Shown here in pieces: positions 1 through 5,839 of a DNA stretch of 14,109 bases (within the stretch, counting starts at the first letter, position 1; each line of letters begins with the position of its first letter). A program made the position numbers and the translations under genes. Source of the stretch: DHVE2 group archaeon. GTDB lineage: Archaea; Thermoplasmatota; Thermoplasmata; Thermoplasmatales; Aciduliprofundaceae. The stretch lies in the NCBI GenBank assembly GCA_027014065.1, contig JALWEL010000058.1, positions 1 to 14,109 of the forward strand. The letters are read 5' to 3'. The notes beneath the pieces were generated by a model that was given only the letters and a program-made list of their open reading frames with translations, was not told the origin of the DNA and made no database searches.

Positions 1-709
1 CCTTAGTGATGAGATGGTTCAGCATGGCCCGCTCGTACTCCGCCTTCACGCTTATCTCCTTAATCGATTCTCTAGCGTCCATGCTCTCGAAGAATATTTT
101 TCTCCCCTCATCGTTTTCGAAATCACCCGGGGCTCCGATGTAATAACGAACCGCCTCTTCGTATTTCCCCTCGATTATGTATCTTCCGATTATGTGCGTT
201 ATTGGCCTCGTGGCTCCGAATCTCTGCACTCCGAAGAAGTTTGGAAAGAATCCTCTCAATTCATCTTCTATTTTTTCCACCCTATCGTCGCATTCTGCAT
301 CTCTGAGATTCAATCGAAATCTATTGCCAAGAAGGTCACCGAGTTCTATGCACGAGTCGCTTCTGAACTCTTCTAAAATTTCCGCGTCTCGCAGTCTCAA
401 ATTCACATGCGAGGTGTAATTCATTATGCAGAAGTACTGCACGCTAACGCTCCTCTTGTCCTTTGTGCCTGAGAAGCGTATGCGGTTCCTGCTCATTCCA
501 AGCTCCTTGCTAAGTATCTTTACGAAGCGGTTAGTCTCCCAGTTTCTCAATTTGATTTTCAGAAACAGGTTCTTCCCGTTCTCATTTCTCTCGATGGATA
601 TTGGAATCTCTTCCACATAAAAATCTTCCACTTCTTTTTTCAACTTGCCCCCGATGCCGGGAGAAAAAGAAAGATATGTGTAAATCCCAATTTCCCTGTG
701 GGTGTGCAT
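1..709 (-). CDS. truD: tRNA pseudouridine synthase D (TruD), 3' end beyond the window
   Basis: The reverse strand reads open from an ATG at 709 to the window edge, giving the first 236 residues. TruD isomerises a uridine in tRNA (U13 in Escherichia coli) to pseudouridine. The visible part has the family signatures: a start region reading EVEDFYVEEI (residues 26-35), the catalytic motif GTKDKR (81-86) with the nucleophilic Asp at 84, and NFFGVQRFG (157-165), followed by a TH..GRY stretch. Archaeal TruD proteins run to about 400 residues, so the C-terminal part, including the rest of the insertion domain, is missing here only because the window ends. The start overlaps the ndk stop by one base (TAATG), which implies translational coupling. 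The assignment rests on recognised motifs and is secure. Confidence 0.93.
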   Translation of the reverse strand, partial: MHTHREIGIYTYLSFSPGIGGKLKKEVEDFYVEEIPISIERNENGKNLFLKIKLRNWETNRFVKILSKELGMSRNRIRFSGTKDKRSVSVQYFCIMNYTSHVNLRLRDAEILEEFRSDSCIELGDLLGNRFRLNLRDAECDDRVEKIEDELRGFFPNFFGVQRFGATRPITHIIGRYIIEGKYEEAVRYYIGAPGDFENDEGRKIFFESMDARESIKEISVKAEYERAMLNHLITK

Positions 710-1155
710 TATATCCAGACTTCGTCAACCAATCGGTAATCCATTATTTCGCCGTCGCTGAAGAACAGGCTGATTTCCTTCTTTGCATTCTCCTCGGAGT
801 CTGAGCCGTGCACTAAGTTGTTCTGAACGCTCATGGAGTAGTCTCCCCTTATGGTTCCTAGGTCTGCTTCCTGTCCGTTGGTCTTGCCCATCATCTTGCG
901 AACCACTGCTATTGCGTTATCACCCTCTAACACCATGGCCACTATCGGTGCGGAGGTGATGTAATCGATCAGGGATTCGTAGAACGGCTTGCCGCGATGC
1001 ACTTCGTAGTGCTTCTCCGCCATCTTCTTGTCCATCCAGAGCATTTTCATTGCGACTATTTTCAGGCCCTTCTTCTCGAAGCGCCCTATGATTTCACCCA
1101 TCAACCTTCTGTTCACCGCGTCAGGCTTGAGAAGCACCAGCGTTCTCTGCTTCAT
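709..1155 (-). CDS. ndk: Nucleoside diphosphate kinase
   Basis: This 148-residue protein transfers the gamma-phosphate from ATP to nucleoside diphosphates through a phosphohistidine. The sequence shows the N-terminal LLKPDAV (residues 8-14, substrate-binding Lys10), the Arg/Thr positions of the nucleotide site, and the active-site stretch NNLVHGSDS, with the catalytic His at 116. Length and motifs match the normal full-length family. The ATG at 1155 follows a GGAGG seven bases upstream, which supports this start. The start lies inside the 3' end of rpl24e, so 35 bases encode both proteins in different frames. The stop overlaps the truD start by one base. Placement behind rpl7Ae-rps28e-rpl24e is the usual archaeal arrangement. 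Confidence 0.97.
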   Translation of the reverse strand: MKQRTLVLLKPDAVNRRLMGEIIGRFEKKGLKIVAMKMLWMDKKMAEKHYEVHRGKPFYESLIDYITSAPIVAMVLEGDNAIAVVRKMMGKTNGQEADLGTIRGDYSMSVQNNLVHGSDSEENAKKEISLFFSDGEIMDYRLVDEVWI

Positions 1156-1372
1156 TCTCCTTCCTCCTGAGCATGTGTAGCCTTATTTCTTTCTCTTTCT
1201 TGTACGCGGCTGTCCACTTCACTTTCCTTGGGACCCTTCCGAGCTCGATCATATTCTTGTAGCACTTGTTGCTGCAGAAGTAGTAGACTTTTCCGTCTCG
1301 AGTTACGTACATTTTTCCCGTTCCGGGTTCGATTTCCTTGCCGCAGAATGAGCAAATTCTTTTAGCGGGCAT
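1121..1372 (-). CDS. rpl24e: 50S ribosomal protein L24e
   Basis: This 83-residue basic protein belongs to the archaeal/eukaryotic large-subunit family L24e, which binds rRNA. Four cysteines form a zinc-ribbon site: C7 and C10 in CSFC, and C33 and C37 in CSNKC. The middle reads RDGKVYYFC and then ELGRVPRKVKWT, both typical of L24e. The C-terminal tail (after about residue 60) is longer and more acidic/alanine-rich than the core needs, and its last eleven residues are encoded by DNA that also starts ndk. The start ATG at 1372 is preceded by AAGGTGAT, which overlaps the rps28e stop, so the two are translationally linked. Confidence 0.95.
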   Translation of the reverse strand: MPAKRICSFCGKEIEPGTGKMYVTRDGKVYYFCSNKCYKNMIELGRVPRKVKWTAAYKKEKEIRLHMLRRKENEAENAGASQA

Positions 1373-1377
1373 TTAAA

Positions 1378-1590
1378 TCACCTTGACTCCAGCTTGCGGG
1401 CCTCTCTGGCGGTTTCTCTCAACATCAATATGTCTCCAACGCGAACCGGGCCCTTGACGTTCCTTGTTAGAATTCTTCCTTTATCTCTGCCTTCAAGAAC
1501 CCGAACCTTAACCTGAGTGACCTCCCCGGACATGCCTGTTCTGCCCATTATTTCCAGCACTTCCGCGGGAGTTGCCTCATCATCTGCCAT
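1378..1590 (-). CDS. rps28e: 30S ribosomal protein S28e
   Basis: This 70-residue small-subunit protein is restricted to archaea and eukaryotes and has an OB-fold. The diagnostic segment is GRILTRNVKGPVRVGDIL (residues 38-55), followed by the Arg/Glu-rich C-terminus LRETAREARKLESR that is nearly constant across the family. It is full length. The ATG at 1590 has AAGGTGA a few bases upstream, starting in the base after the rpl7Ae stop codon. It sits between rpl7Ae and rpl24e in a compact operon, the classical archaeal order, and is presumably co-transcribed from the rpl7Ae promoter. Confidence 0.97.
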   Translation of the reverse strand: MADDEATPAEVLEIMGRTGMSGEVTQVKVRVLEGRDKGRILTRNVKGPVRVGDILMLRETAREARKLESR

Positions 1591-1602
1591 TTTTATTCAC
1601 CT

Positions 1603-1971
1603 TTACTTCTTTATTGCGTTGATTCCGTCCATAATCTCCTTGAACATGTCCTCGGCTTTGCCGAAATCGATGATGCCCACGGAAGCTGCGGATTTTATCC
1701 CCAATCTCTTTCCCAGCTCTGCCTTGCTGGGTACGTAGCCGTAGAGAATTCCCTTTTCTTCGCAAAGAAGAGGAATGTGGGCTACAACTTCCGGGGGATT
1801 AACATCCTCGGCCACAACAACGAATTTTGCATCTCCTCTTTCGATGACCTTTGTCACTTCGTTGGTTCCTTTTCTCACTTTTCCTGTTTCCTTTGCAATT
1901 TCCACTGCGCTGAGGATTTTGTCCTGCAATTCCTTAGGCACTTCGAACCTTACATATATTGGTTTTGCCAT
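1603..1971 (-). CDS. rpl7ae: 50S ribosomal protein L7Ae
   Basis: This is a 122-residue K-turn RNA-binding protein. In archaea L7Ae is a ribosomal protein and also a core subunit of box C/D and H/ACA ribonucleoprotein particles and of RNase P. The family signature RKGTNEVTK is at residues 34-42 and AEDVNPPEVVAHIPLLC at 54-70. The open frame runs upstream to 1989, but the ATG at 1971 (MAKPIY...) is preceded by GGAGGT seven bases before it, so this is the preferred start; the upstream extension would swallow the ribosome binding site. It is the first gene of the operon. Fibrillarin, a partner of L7Ae in box C/D particles, is also encoded in this window at 11169-11804. Confidence 0.96.
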   Translation of the reverse strand: MAKPIYVRFEVPKELQDKILSAVEIAKETGKVRKGTNEVTKVIERGDAKFVVVAEDVNPPEVVAHIPLLCEEKGILYGYVPSKAELGKRLGIKSAASVGIIDFGKAEDMFKEIMDGINAIKK

Positions 1972-2025
1972 TTTCATTACCTCCTTCATTCAATCAATCA
2001 CAGGTAAGGAGCGAAATGCTCTTAG

Positions 2026-2044
2026 GTATAAATAATTTTGCGAC
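2026..2044 (-). promoter_or_regulatory. BRE/TATA promoter of the rpl7Ae operon
   Basis: The minus strand reads GTCGCAAAATTATTTATAC: an A-rich BRE-like stretch followed by the TATA box TTTATA at 2032-2027. Transcription would start near 2004, giving a leader of about 30 bases that contains the GGAGGT ribosome binding site of rpl7Ae. Confidence 0.65.
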
Positions 2045-2048
2045 CAAA

Positions 2049-2067
2049 GTCCAAAAGTTTAAAATAT
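2049..2067 (+). promoter_or_regulatory. BRE/TATA promoter of the glycosyltransferase gene
   Basis: The plus strand reads GTCCAAAAGTTTAAAATAT. The TATA-like TTTAAAATA is centred about 27 bases before the ATG at 2089 and there is no Shine-Dalgarno, so the transcript is predicted to be leaderless. It sits back to back with the rpl7Ae promoter. Confidence 0.6.
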
Positions 2068-2088
2068 CAGCTCGTTTAATATGCCCTG

Positions 2089-4149
2089 ATGCGAGAGTGG
2101 GTTTCGAGGCTGCTGAGGGACTGGAGGTTTCACCTCATCTGGATTACCACCTTGGCAGTTGTTATTAGATCCATACCCGCATGGATATATTCTGGGTGGG
2201 GCAATGACTTTGGGATTTATTATTCCATAACCATCGAATTCATCCAGAGGCGAAATCCTCTTTACGAATATCCTGCCGTGTGGGGAACCTCTGGATACGG
2301 CTCTTTCCCCATGTTTTACTTAATTATCCTGGGTGTTTATTCGGTAACCGGCGCGGATCCACGTTTGTTGGTTATGAGAGTTCCCCCCATCATAGGTGGA
2401 TTAACCGTAATTCCCCTGTTTTTAATAGCATACTATCTTACCAAGAGCCGCAAAATATCTCTTTTAGCTGCCCTTCTTCTCGCAATTAATCCCATTCATG
2501 TTTATCAGACTTCCATGCCGTATTTTCTCACCATCGGCCATTTCTTTCTTCTCTTCTCCCTTTATTTCTTCATGAGGTGGAAAGATGAGCGGAGATGGCT
2601 TTACTTCCTCATCCCATTTTCGGCAATGCTCATTCTTTCACACCATCTCACCACATACATGTTCATAATCTCCACGATCGGTATATGGCTCGTGTTTTCT
2701 GTGTACGGTAAATTGCCCACGGAGAAAATAAAATCCATGTTCATCTTCATCTTTTTATTCAGCTTCACCACAATGGGTTACTGGATCTGGCGTGTCCCGG
2801 GAATGTATGAGTTCTTATCGGCGCCGTATCATGGAATACTTCCCTGGTACACCACGCCCATTCTTTTTGGAGTTCTTCTGTTTGTTCTATTCTACGTTGC
2901 CTTAAATTTGCGGCTCAGCTACAGGGGAGCAACGGCTCAAAAGTTAGATAAATTGAAAATTTCTTGGGCGTTTTCCATATCTTTAGCTGTGGGCATAGTT
3001 TTCTTCGTTCTTCTGGCCATATTCGGACTAAACGGGTATTATATTCCCCCCATGGCCATTGTTTACTCCATCCCGTTTCTATTGACTATCGGGTTCATGG
3101 GGGTTGGCTTTGTCAGGATTTACAAAAATGAGAATCTGATGTTTCACATTGGTGGTTGGTTGGGTGCTATTGGAATTTCCTCCATATTGGGGTTATTTAT
3201 AATGGCGCTGGAACCCTGGAGACACGTGGAGTACATGATGGAGGCCCTCGCCATCGTGGGTGCTCTTGGTATCGTGGAGGTCATGGGGAGCGAGATATTC
3301 AAAAAAGTTTCGGTGAAAAAGAGAATAATAATCACATTGGAAGCGCCTTTTTACATTCTTACCCATTCGAGCAACCCTGAATTGAGTGGAGGGATAATGC
3401 AGAGCATTCCCGTTACCACATCCGAACCTATAAGGGACCCTGTGGAGTACAAAATATTCTATCCTTTTGGCCGCAGGATGCAGATTCTATTTCTCTCCAT
3501 TGTGATATTCATGATAGTGATGACGGGCATAACAGCTTTTCCGTTCATGGGCAAGGTTGCTCCTCCGTCCCAGAGCGTTTCCGCCGTGGTTATGTCTGGA
3601 ATTAGTTATTTGGTTGAAAACGGTGATAGAAATTTTACCGTGGCCACCAGCCACAAGATTGGCACATTGATAGCTGCGTACGGCTTCAATTCCAGCTTCG
3701 AATACGATTACAAGATTTGGAATGGAACATCTTGGCTGGATTGCCTCGATGAGTTAGAAGGGCTCAACGGGACTTACCCCCGGATTGGATATGTTCTCAT
3801 TACGAAGAGCATGTGGGAAAACGGGGTTTACGGGTACAAAAATTTAGAAAATCCCATTGGACCGCCGGTGTACATGACAAACGAGAGCTACGAGAAATTC
3901 AAAAAAGAGCCTTTCGAATTAATATTTGAGAATTCTACAACCGATGATTGGGTTCAGGTATACAGGGTGAATTGGACATACATTCAGGAAAATGCTAATT
4001 TCACAAAAAATATGGAAAGGAGTTACACCCCGTGGAATTCCCACAGGGATTTCTTAAATTTCTCGATTTCTTGTTCCAATGAATTCAAGCGATCCTTGTT
4101 CACTTCAACACCAGCTATCTTCATTATGAACAGCAGGGACTTCAGGTGA
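2089..4149 (+). CDS. GT-C type multi-pass membrane glycosyltransferase
   Basis: This 686-residue protein has roughly eleven hydrophobic membrane segments in residues 1-490 and a soluble C-terminal domain (about 491-686). The first outward loop carries GWGNDFGIYY with an Asp at 40, the position of the catalytic acid in GT-C enzymes such as PMT/ArnT/STT3-like transferases that use polyprenyl-phosphate sugars. Further landmarks are NPIHVYQTSMPY (134-145), SHHLTTYM (184-191) and EPWRHVEYM (375-383). By family knowledge it would move a lipid-linked sugar onto a protein or glycan outside the membrane; the substrate cannot be read from sequence. The C-terminal domain contains about nine N-X-S/T sequons, so it probably faces outward. 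A leaderless promoter fixes the start. The last 42 codons overlap the convergent FlaC/D gene. The exact GT family is uncertain. Confidence 0.75.
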   Translation: MREWVSRLLRDWRFHLIWITTLAVVIRSIPAWIYSGWGNDFGIYYSITIEFIQRRNPLYEYPAVWGTSGYGSFPMFYLIILGVYSVTGADPRLLVMRVPPIIGGLTVIPLFLIAYYLTKSRKISLLAALLLAINPIHVYQTSMPYFLTIGHFFLLFSLYFFMRWKDERRWLYFLIPFSAMLILSHHLTTYMFIISTIGIWLVFSVYGKLPTEKIKSMFIFIFLFSFTTMGYWIWRVPGMYEFLSAPYHGILPWYTTPILFGVLLFVLFYVALNLRLSYRGATAQKLDKLKISWAFSISLAVGIVFFVLLAIFGLNGYYIPPMAIVYSIPFLLTIGFMGVGFVRIYKNENLMFHIGGWLGAIGISSILGLFIMALEPWRHVEYMMEALAIVGALGIVEVMGSEIFKKVSVKKRIIITLEAPFYILTHSSNPELSGGIMQSIPVTTSEPIRDPVEYKIFYPFGRRMQILFLSIVIFMIVMTGITAFPFMGKVAPPSQSVSAVVMSGISYLVENGDRNFTVATSHKIGTLIAAYGFNSSFEYDYKIWNGTSWLDCLDELEGLNGTYPRIGYVLITKSMWENGVYGYKNLENPIGPPVYMTNESYEKFKKEPFELIFENSTTDDWVQVYRVNWTYIQENANFTKNMERSYTPWNSHRDFLNFSISCSNEFKRSLFTSTPAIFIMNSRDFR

Positions 4150-5009
4150 TCCTCTGCGCTCAACCTCCAGTCTTCCACCTTTTTGTATATCTTAGGACCC
4201 GGCGTTTTTATGGTACCTGCAGGGGTTTCTATTTCTGCTTCAATCTCTTCCTCTGGGAAGTACTTTGTGACATCCTGCACCTCACCTCTTGCGTAAGCCA
4301 TTATTTCCGATTTCACTTCTTTGCTGATCCAGCCTATGTCCACGTAGTAATCGAGGAGCAGTGTGATTTTATCTCTTTTCACGTGTTCGAAGAGGAACTC
4401 GATCCACCGCATCAGCAGTACGATTGTGTAGTAGTCCTTGCGTATATGGGTCAGTATCGGTTTTCCTGGAGACAGCTTCTTCGGCTCTTCCTCCCTCCCC
4501 GCTCTGGGAGGTACATATTCCTCCTCGAATTTCCCTGTCTCCTCTTTAAACACCGCGGGTATCTCGTTCTTAGGCTCTGGAACTATCGTTGTTTCAGGTA
4601 TTATCGTATCTTCGTTGATCTCCTCTTTTTTACCGCCCATATCGATGAACGGATTGATCTTCTGGGATACCACTTCGTACACATCAAGCAAGCGTTTTAT
4701 GTTATCCTGCATCTCTTCGTTGACGTTTCGCATCTCCGATATTTCGTTTTGAAGCGAGGAAATCAGTGAGTCGTGCCTTTCAAGCCGAGATTGAATCTCA
4801 TCCAATTTTCTTGTTAGGTCGTCGATTTTCTCCGATACTTCGTCTATTCCACTGCCTTTCACCACGTCTCCAAGTATGTTTTGTAAGTCCTTTTCTTCTA
4901 TGAGTGTCTCTGACACACCCTCTCCGGCAAGCTCCGGAGGGAGTGTCTCCTCTGTACCATGTTTCTCTTCCTTTTTCTCTTTTTTCTTCTTTTTAAACAA
5001 CGCTGCCAT
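4023..5009 (-). CDS. Archaellum accessory protein, FlaC plus FlaD/E domains
   Basis: This 328-residue cytoplasmic protein of the archaellum motor is predicted to act near FlaH/FlaI and to link the motor to chemotaxis. It begins with a Lys-rich segment (4-16), then a predicted coiled coil (about 54-110) ending in a FlaC-like signature VYEVVSQKINPF (110-121). A Pro/Glu-rich linker follows (about 125-185). Next is the FlaD/E domain, with IRKDYYTIVLLMRWIEFL (189-206) and LLLDYYVDIGWISKEV (217-232). FlaC and FlaD/E are separate genes in many methanogens; here both are on one chain, as in some other euryarchaea. The ATG at 5009 has GAGGTGAT at a normal spacing. It lies 68 bases behind the archaellin gene. 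Its 3' end overlaps the convergent glycosyltransferase by 127 bp. The motor genes FlaF-FlaJ do not follow. Confidence 0.85.
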   Translation of the reverse strand: MAALFKKKKKEKKEEKHGTEETLPPELAGEGVSETLIEEKDLQNILGDVVKGSGIDEVSEKIDDLTRKLDEIQSRLERHDSLISSLQNEISEMRNVNEEMQDNIKRLLDVYEVVSQKINPFIDMGGKKEEINEDTIIPETTIVPEPKNEIPAVFKEETGKFEEEYVPPRAGREEEPKKLSPGKPILTHIRKDYYTIVLLMRWIEFLFEHVKRDKITLLLDYYVDIGWISKEVKSEIMAYARGEVQDVTKYFPEEEIEAEIETPAGTIKTPGPKIYKKVEDWRLSAEDHLKSLLFIMKIAGVEVNKDRLNSLEQEIEKFKKSLWEFHGV

Positions 5010-5060
5010 TTCTCATCACCTCTCTAGTTTCGAGGTCACGCTGTTCGCTGGTTCACTGTA

Positions 5061-5077
5061 CAAAGAAATAAAGGAGA
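5061..5077 (-). terminator. T-rich tract between archaellin and FlaC/D
   Basis: Just after the archaellin stop the transcript strand reads CTCCTTTATTTCTTTG. Archaeal RNA polymerase commonly stops at such pyrimidine/T-rich tracts. No TATA box is obvious in the 68-base gap, so this may give partial termination, with abundant archaellin mRNA and less read-through to the accessory gene. The call is weak. Confidence 0.3.
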
Positions 5078-5707
5078 TCAGTAGAGATCCACGTACTTGG
5101 TTGTCAGTGTTGCAGGTACCATGAACGCGGTATAGGTTGGCACACCATGCTTGGGTATTAATTGCATGGTAACCTGAGTCTGGGGTCCAAGAGTAAGTCC
5201 AGCTGCAGTTGCGTTTATAACTATCTTGATGATATCGCCCTGGGTCATCACGTGATCGCCCTGCCAGTTCGTTGGAGGCATATCTCTGAGTAAATCTGCA
5301 CTGAAGTGATCAGCGTCTGCGTAATCTATGGCGGTTTTGGTTGAATTAGTTACTGCTGAGAAGGAAAGAGTCTTATCTGTGGTTCCATCGGTTATTTCGA
5401 TTAGAACGTTGTCAAGGTCTATAGCCGGGCTTCCAGCAAGCAGACCTACCTTTATTTCGATCACGCTAATCTTCGGGCTTGCAGGTGTGCTGTTGTCTAC
5501 AATACCTCCGATGTGTATCACTTTGAATCCTGTGGCAACGTCCTGAATGGCTACGTTGCCCGTTTCTTCTGCCTGCTGTTGCAGCTGGTACGCTGTCTGT
5601 ATTAACACCGTTGCGGCAACGGCAGCCACGATAATCATTGCTATGAAGATTATCAGGGTGCCGATGCCCATTTCGCCTTTTTCTTTCTTATTCCATACCT
5701 TCTTCAT
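5078..5707 (-). CDS. flaB: Archaellin (archaeal flagellin, class III signal peptide)
   Basis: This 209-residue filament subunit is exported as a preprotein and trimmed by the prepilin-like peptidase FlaK/PibD. The basic leader ends in KEKGEMG, with cleavage expected after Gly14. It is followed by IGTLIIFIAMIIVAAVAATVLI, the hydrophobic helix that forms the filament core. The C-terminus (P..G.PTYTAFMVPATLTTKYVDLY) has the usual archaellin ending. Three N-glycosylation sequons (NST at 72, NST at 121, NAT at 165) lie in the outer domain. The ATG at 5707 has GAGGTGAT upstream at the same spacing as the FlaC/D gene. A promoter at 5764-5782 is expected to drive it. Only one archaellin is present, where many archaea have several in tandem. 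Confidence 0.95.
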   Translation of the reverse strand: MKKVWNKKEKGEMGIGTLIIFIAMIIVAAVAATVLIQTAYQLQQQAEETGNVAIQDVATGFKVIHIGGIVDNSTPASPKISVIEIKVGLLAGSPAIDLDNVLIEITDGTTDKTLSFSAVTNSTKTAIDYADADHFSADLLRDMPPTNWQGDHVMTQGDIIKIVINATAAGLTLGPQTQVTMQLIPKHGVPTYTAFMVPATLTTKYVDLY

Positions 5708-5728
5708 TTTTCATCACCTCGGGGTTTC

Positions 5729-5742
5729 GGGAGTTTTCTCCC
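5729..5742 (-). promoter_or_regulatory. Hairpin at the 5' end of the archaellin mRNA
   Basis: The transcript strand contains GGGAGAAAACTCCC, a five-pair GC-rich stem with an AAAA loop. The predicted start site, 25-27 bases after the TATA box, falls at about 5742, so the stem would be the very beginning of the leader, upstream of the Shine-Dalgarno at 5713-5720. A role in mRNA stability or translation control is inference. Confidence 0.45.
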
Positions 5743-5763
5743 AAATGATAGAAAAGTTCGAGA

Positions 5764-5782
5764 GTTTAAAAATATTTCGTAT
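5764..5782 (-). promoter_or_regulatory. BRE/TATA promoter of the archaellin gene
   Basis: The minus strand reads ATACGAAATATTTTTAAAC: BRE-like ACGAAA, then TATA-like TTTTTAAA. The predicted start is near 5742, giving a leader of about 35 bases with hairpin and ribosome binding site. The same ATACGAAA octamer precedes the TATA box of the regulator gene at 8667-8987. Confidence 0.6.
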
Positions 5783-5788
5783 TGATTC

Positions 5789-5816
5789 TATAAAAATGAT
5801 TAGAATTTTTAATTCT
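5789..5816 (-). terminator. Inverted repeat plus T-run after the surface-protein gene
   Basis: Starting 24 bases past the surface-protein stop codon, the transcript strand holds the perfect inverted repeat AGAATT-AAA-AATTCT (5816-5802), followed by CATTTTTATA. This looks like a hairpin/T-tract terminator separating the surface-protein gene from the archaellin gene. The stem is AT-only and therefore weak. The TTTTTATA could instead be a second TATA box for archaellin. Confidence 0.35.
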
Positions 5817-5839
5817 CACCTCTGAAATTCACTGGGGAA

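Noticed and set aside
14..804. Plus-strand open frames covering the first 800 bases
   Set aside because: They are shadows of truD and ndk on the opposite strand; the minus strand shows clear TruD and Ndk motifs, and the plus frames have no recognisable domain or promoter.
4146..4769. Plus-strand 207-codon frame opposite FlaC/D
   Set aside because: It mirrors the FlaC/D coding frame, gives a Cys/Phe/His-rich peptide without domains, and has no promoter or ribosome binding site.
5802..5816. AGAATTTTTAATTCT palindrome as a regulator binding site
   Set aside because: It lies just after the surface-protein stop and before a T-run on that strand, so a terminator is a simpler reading; an operator role cannot be excluded.
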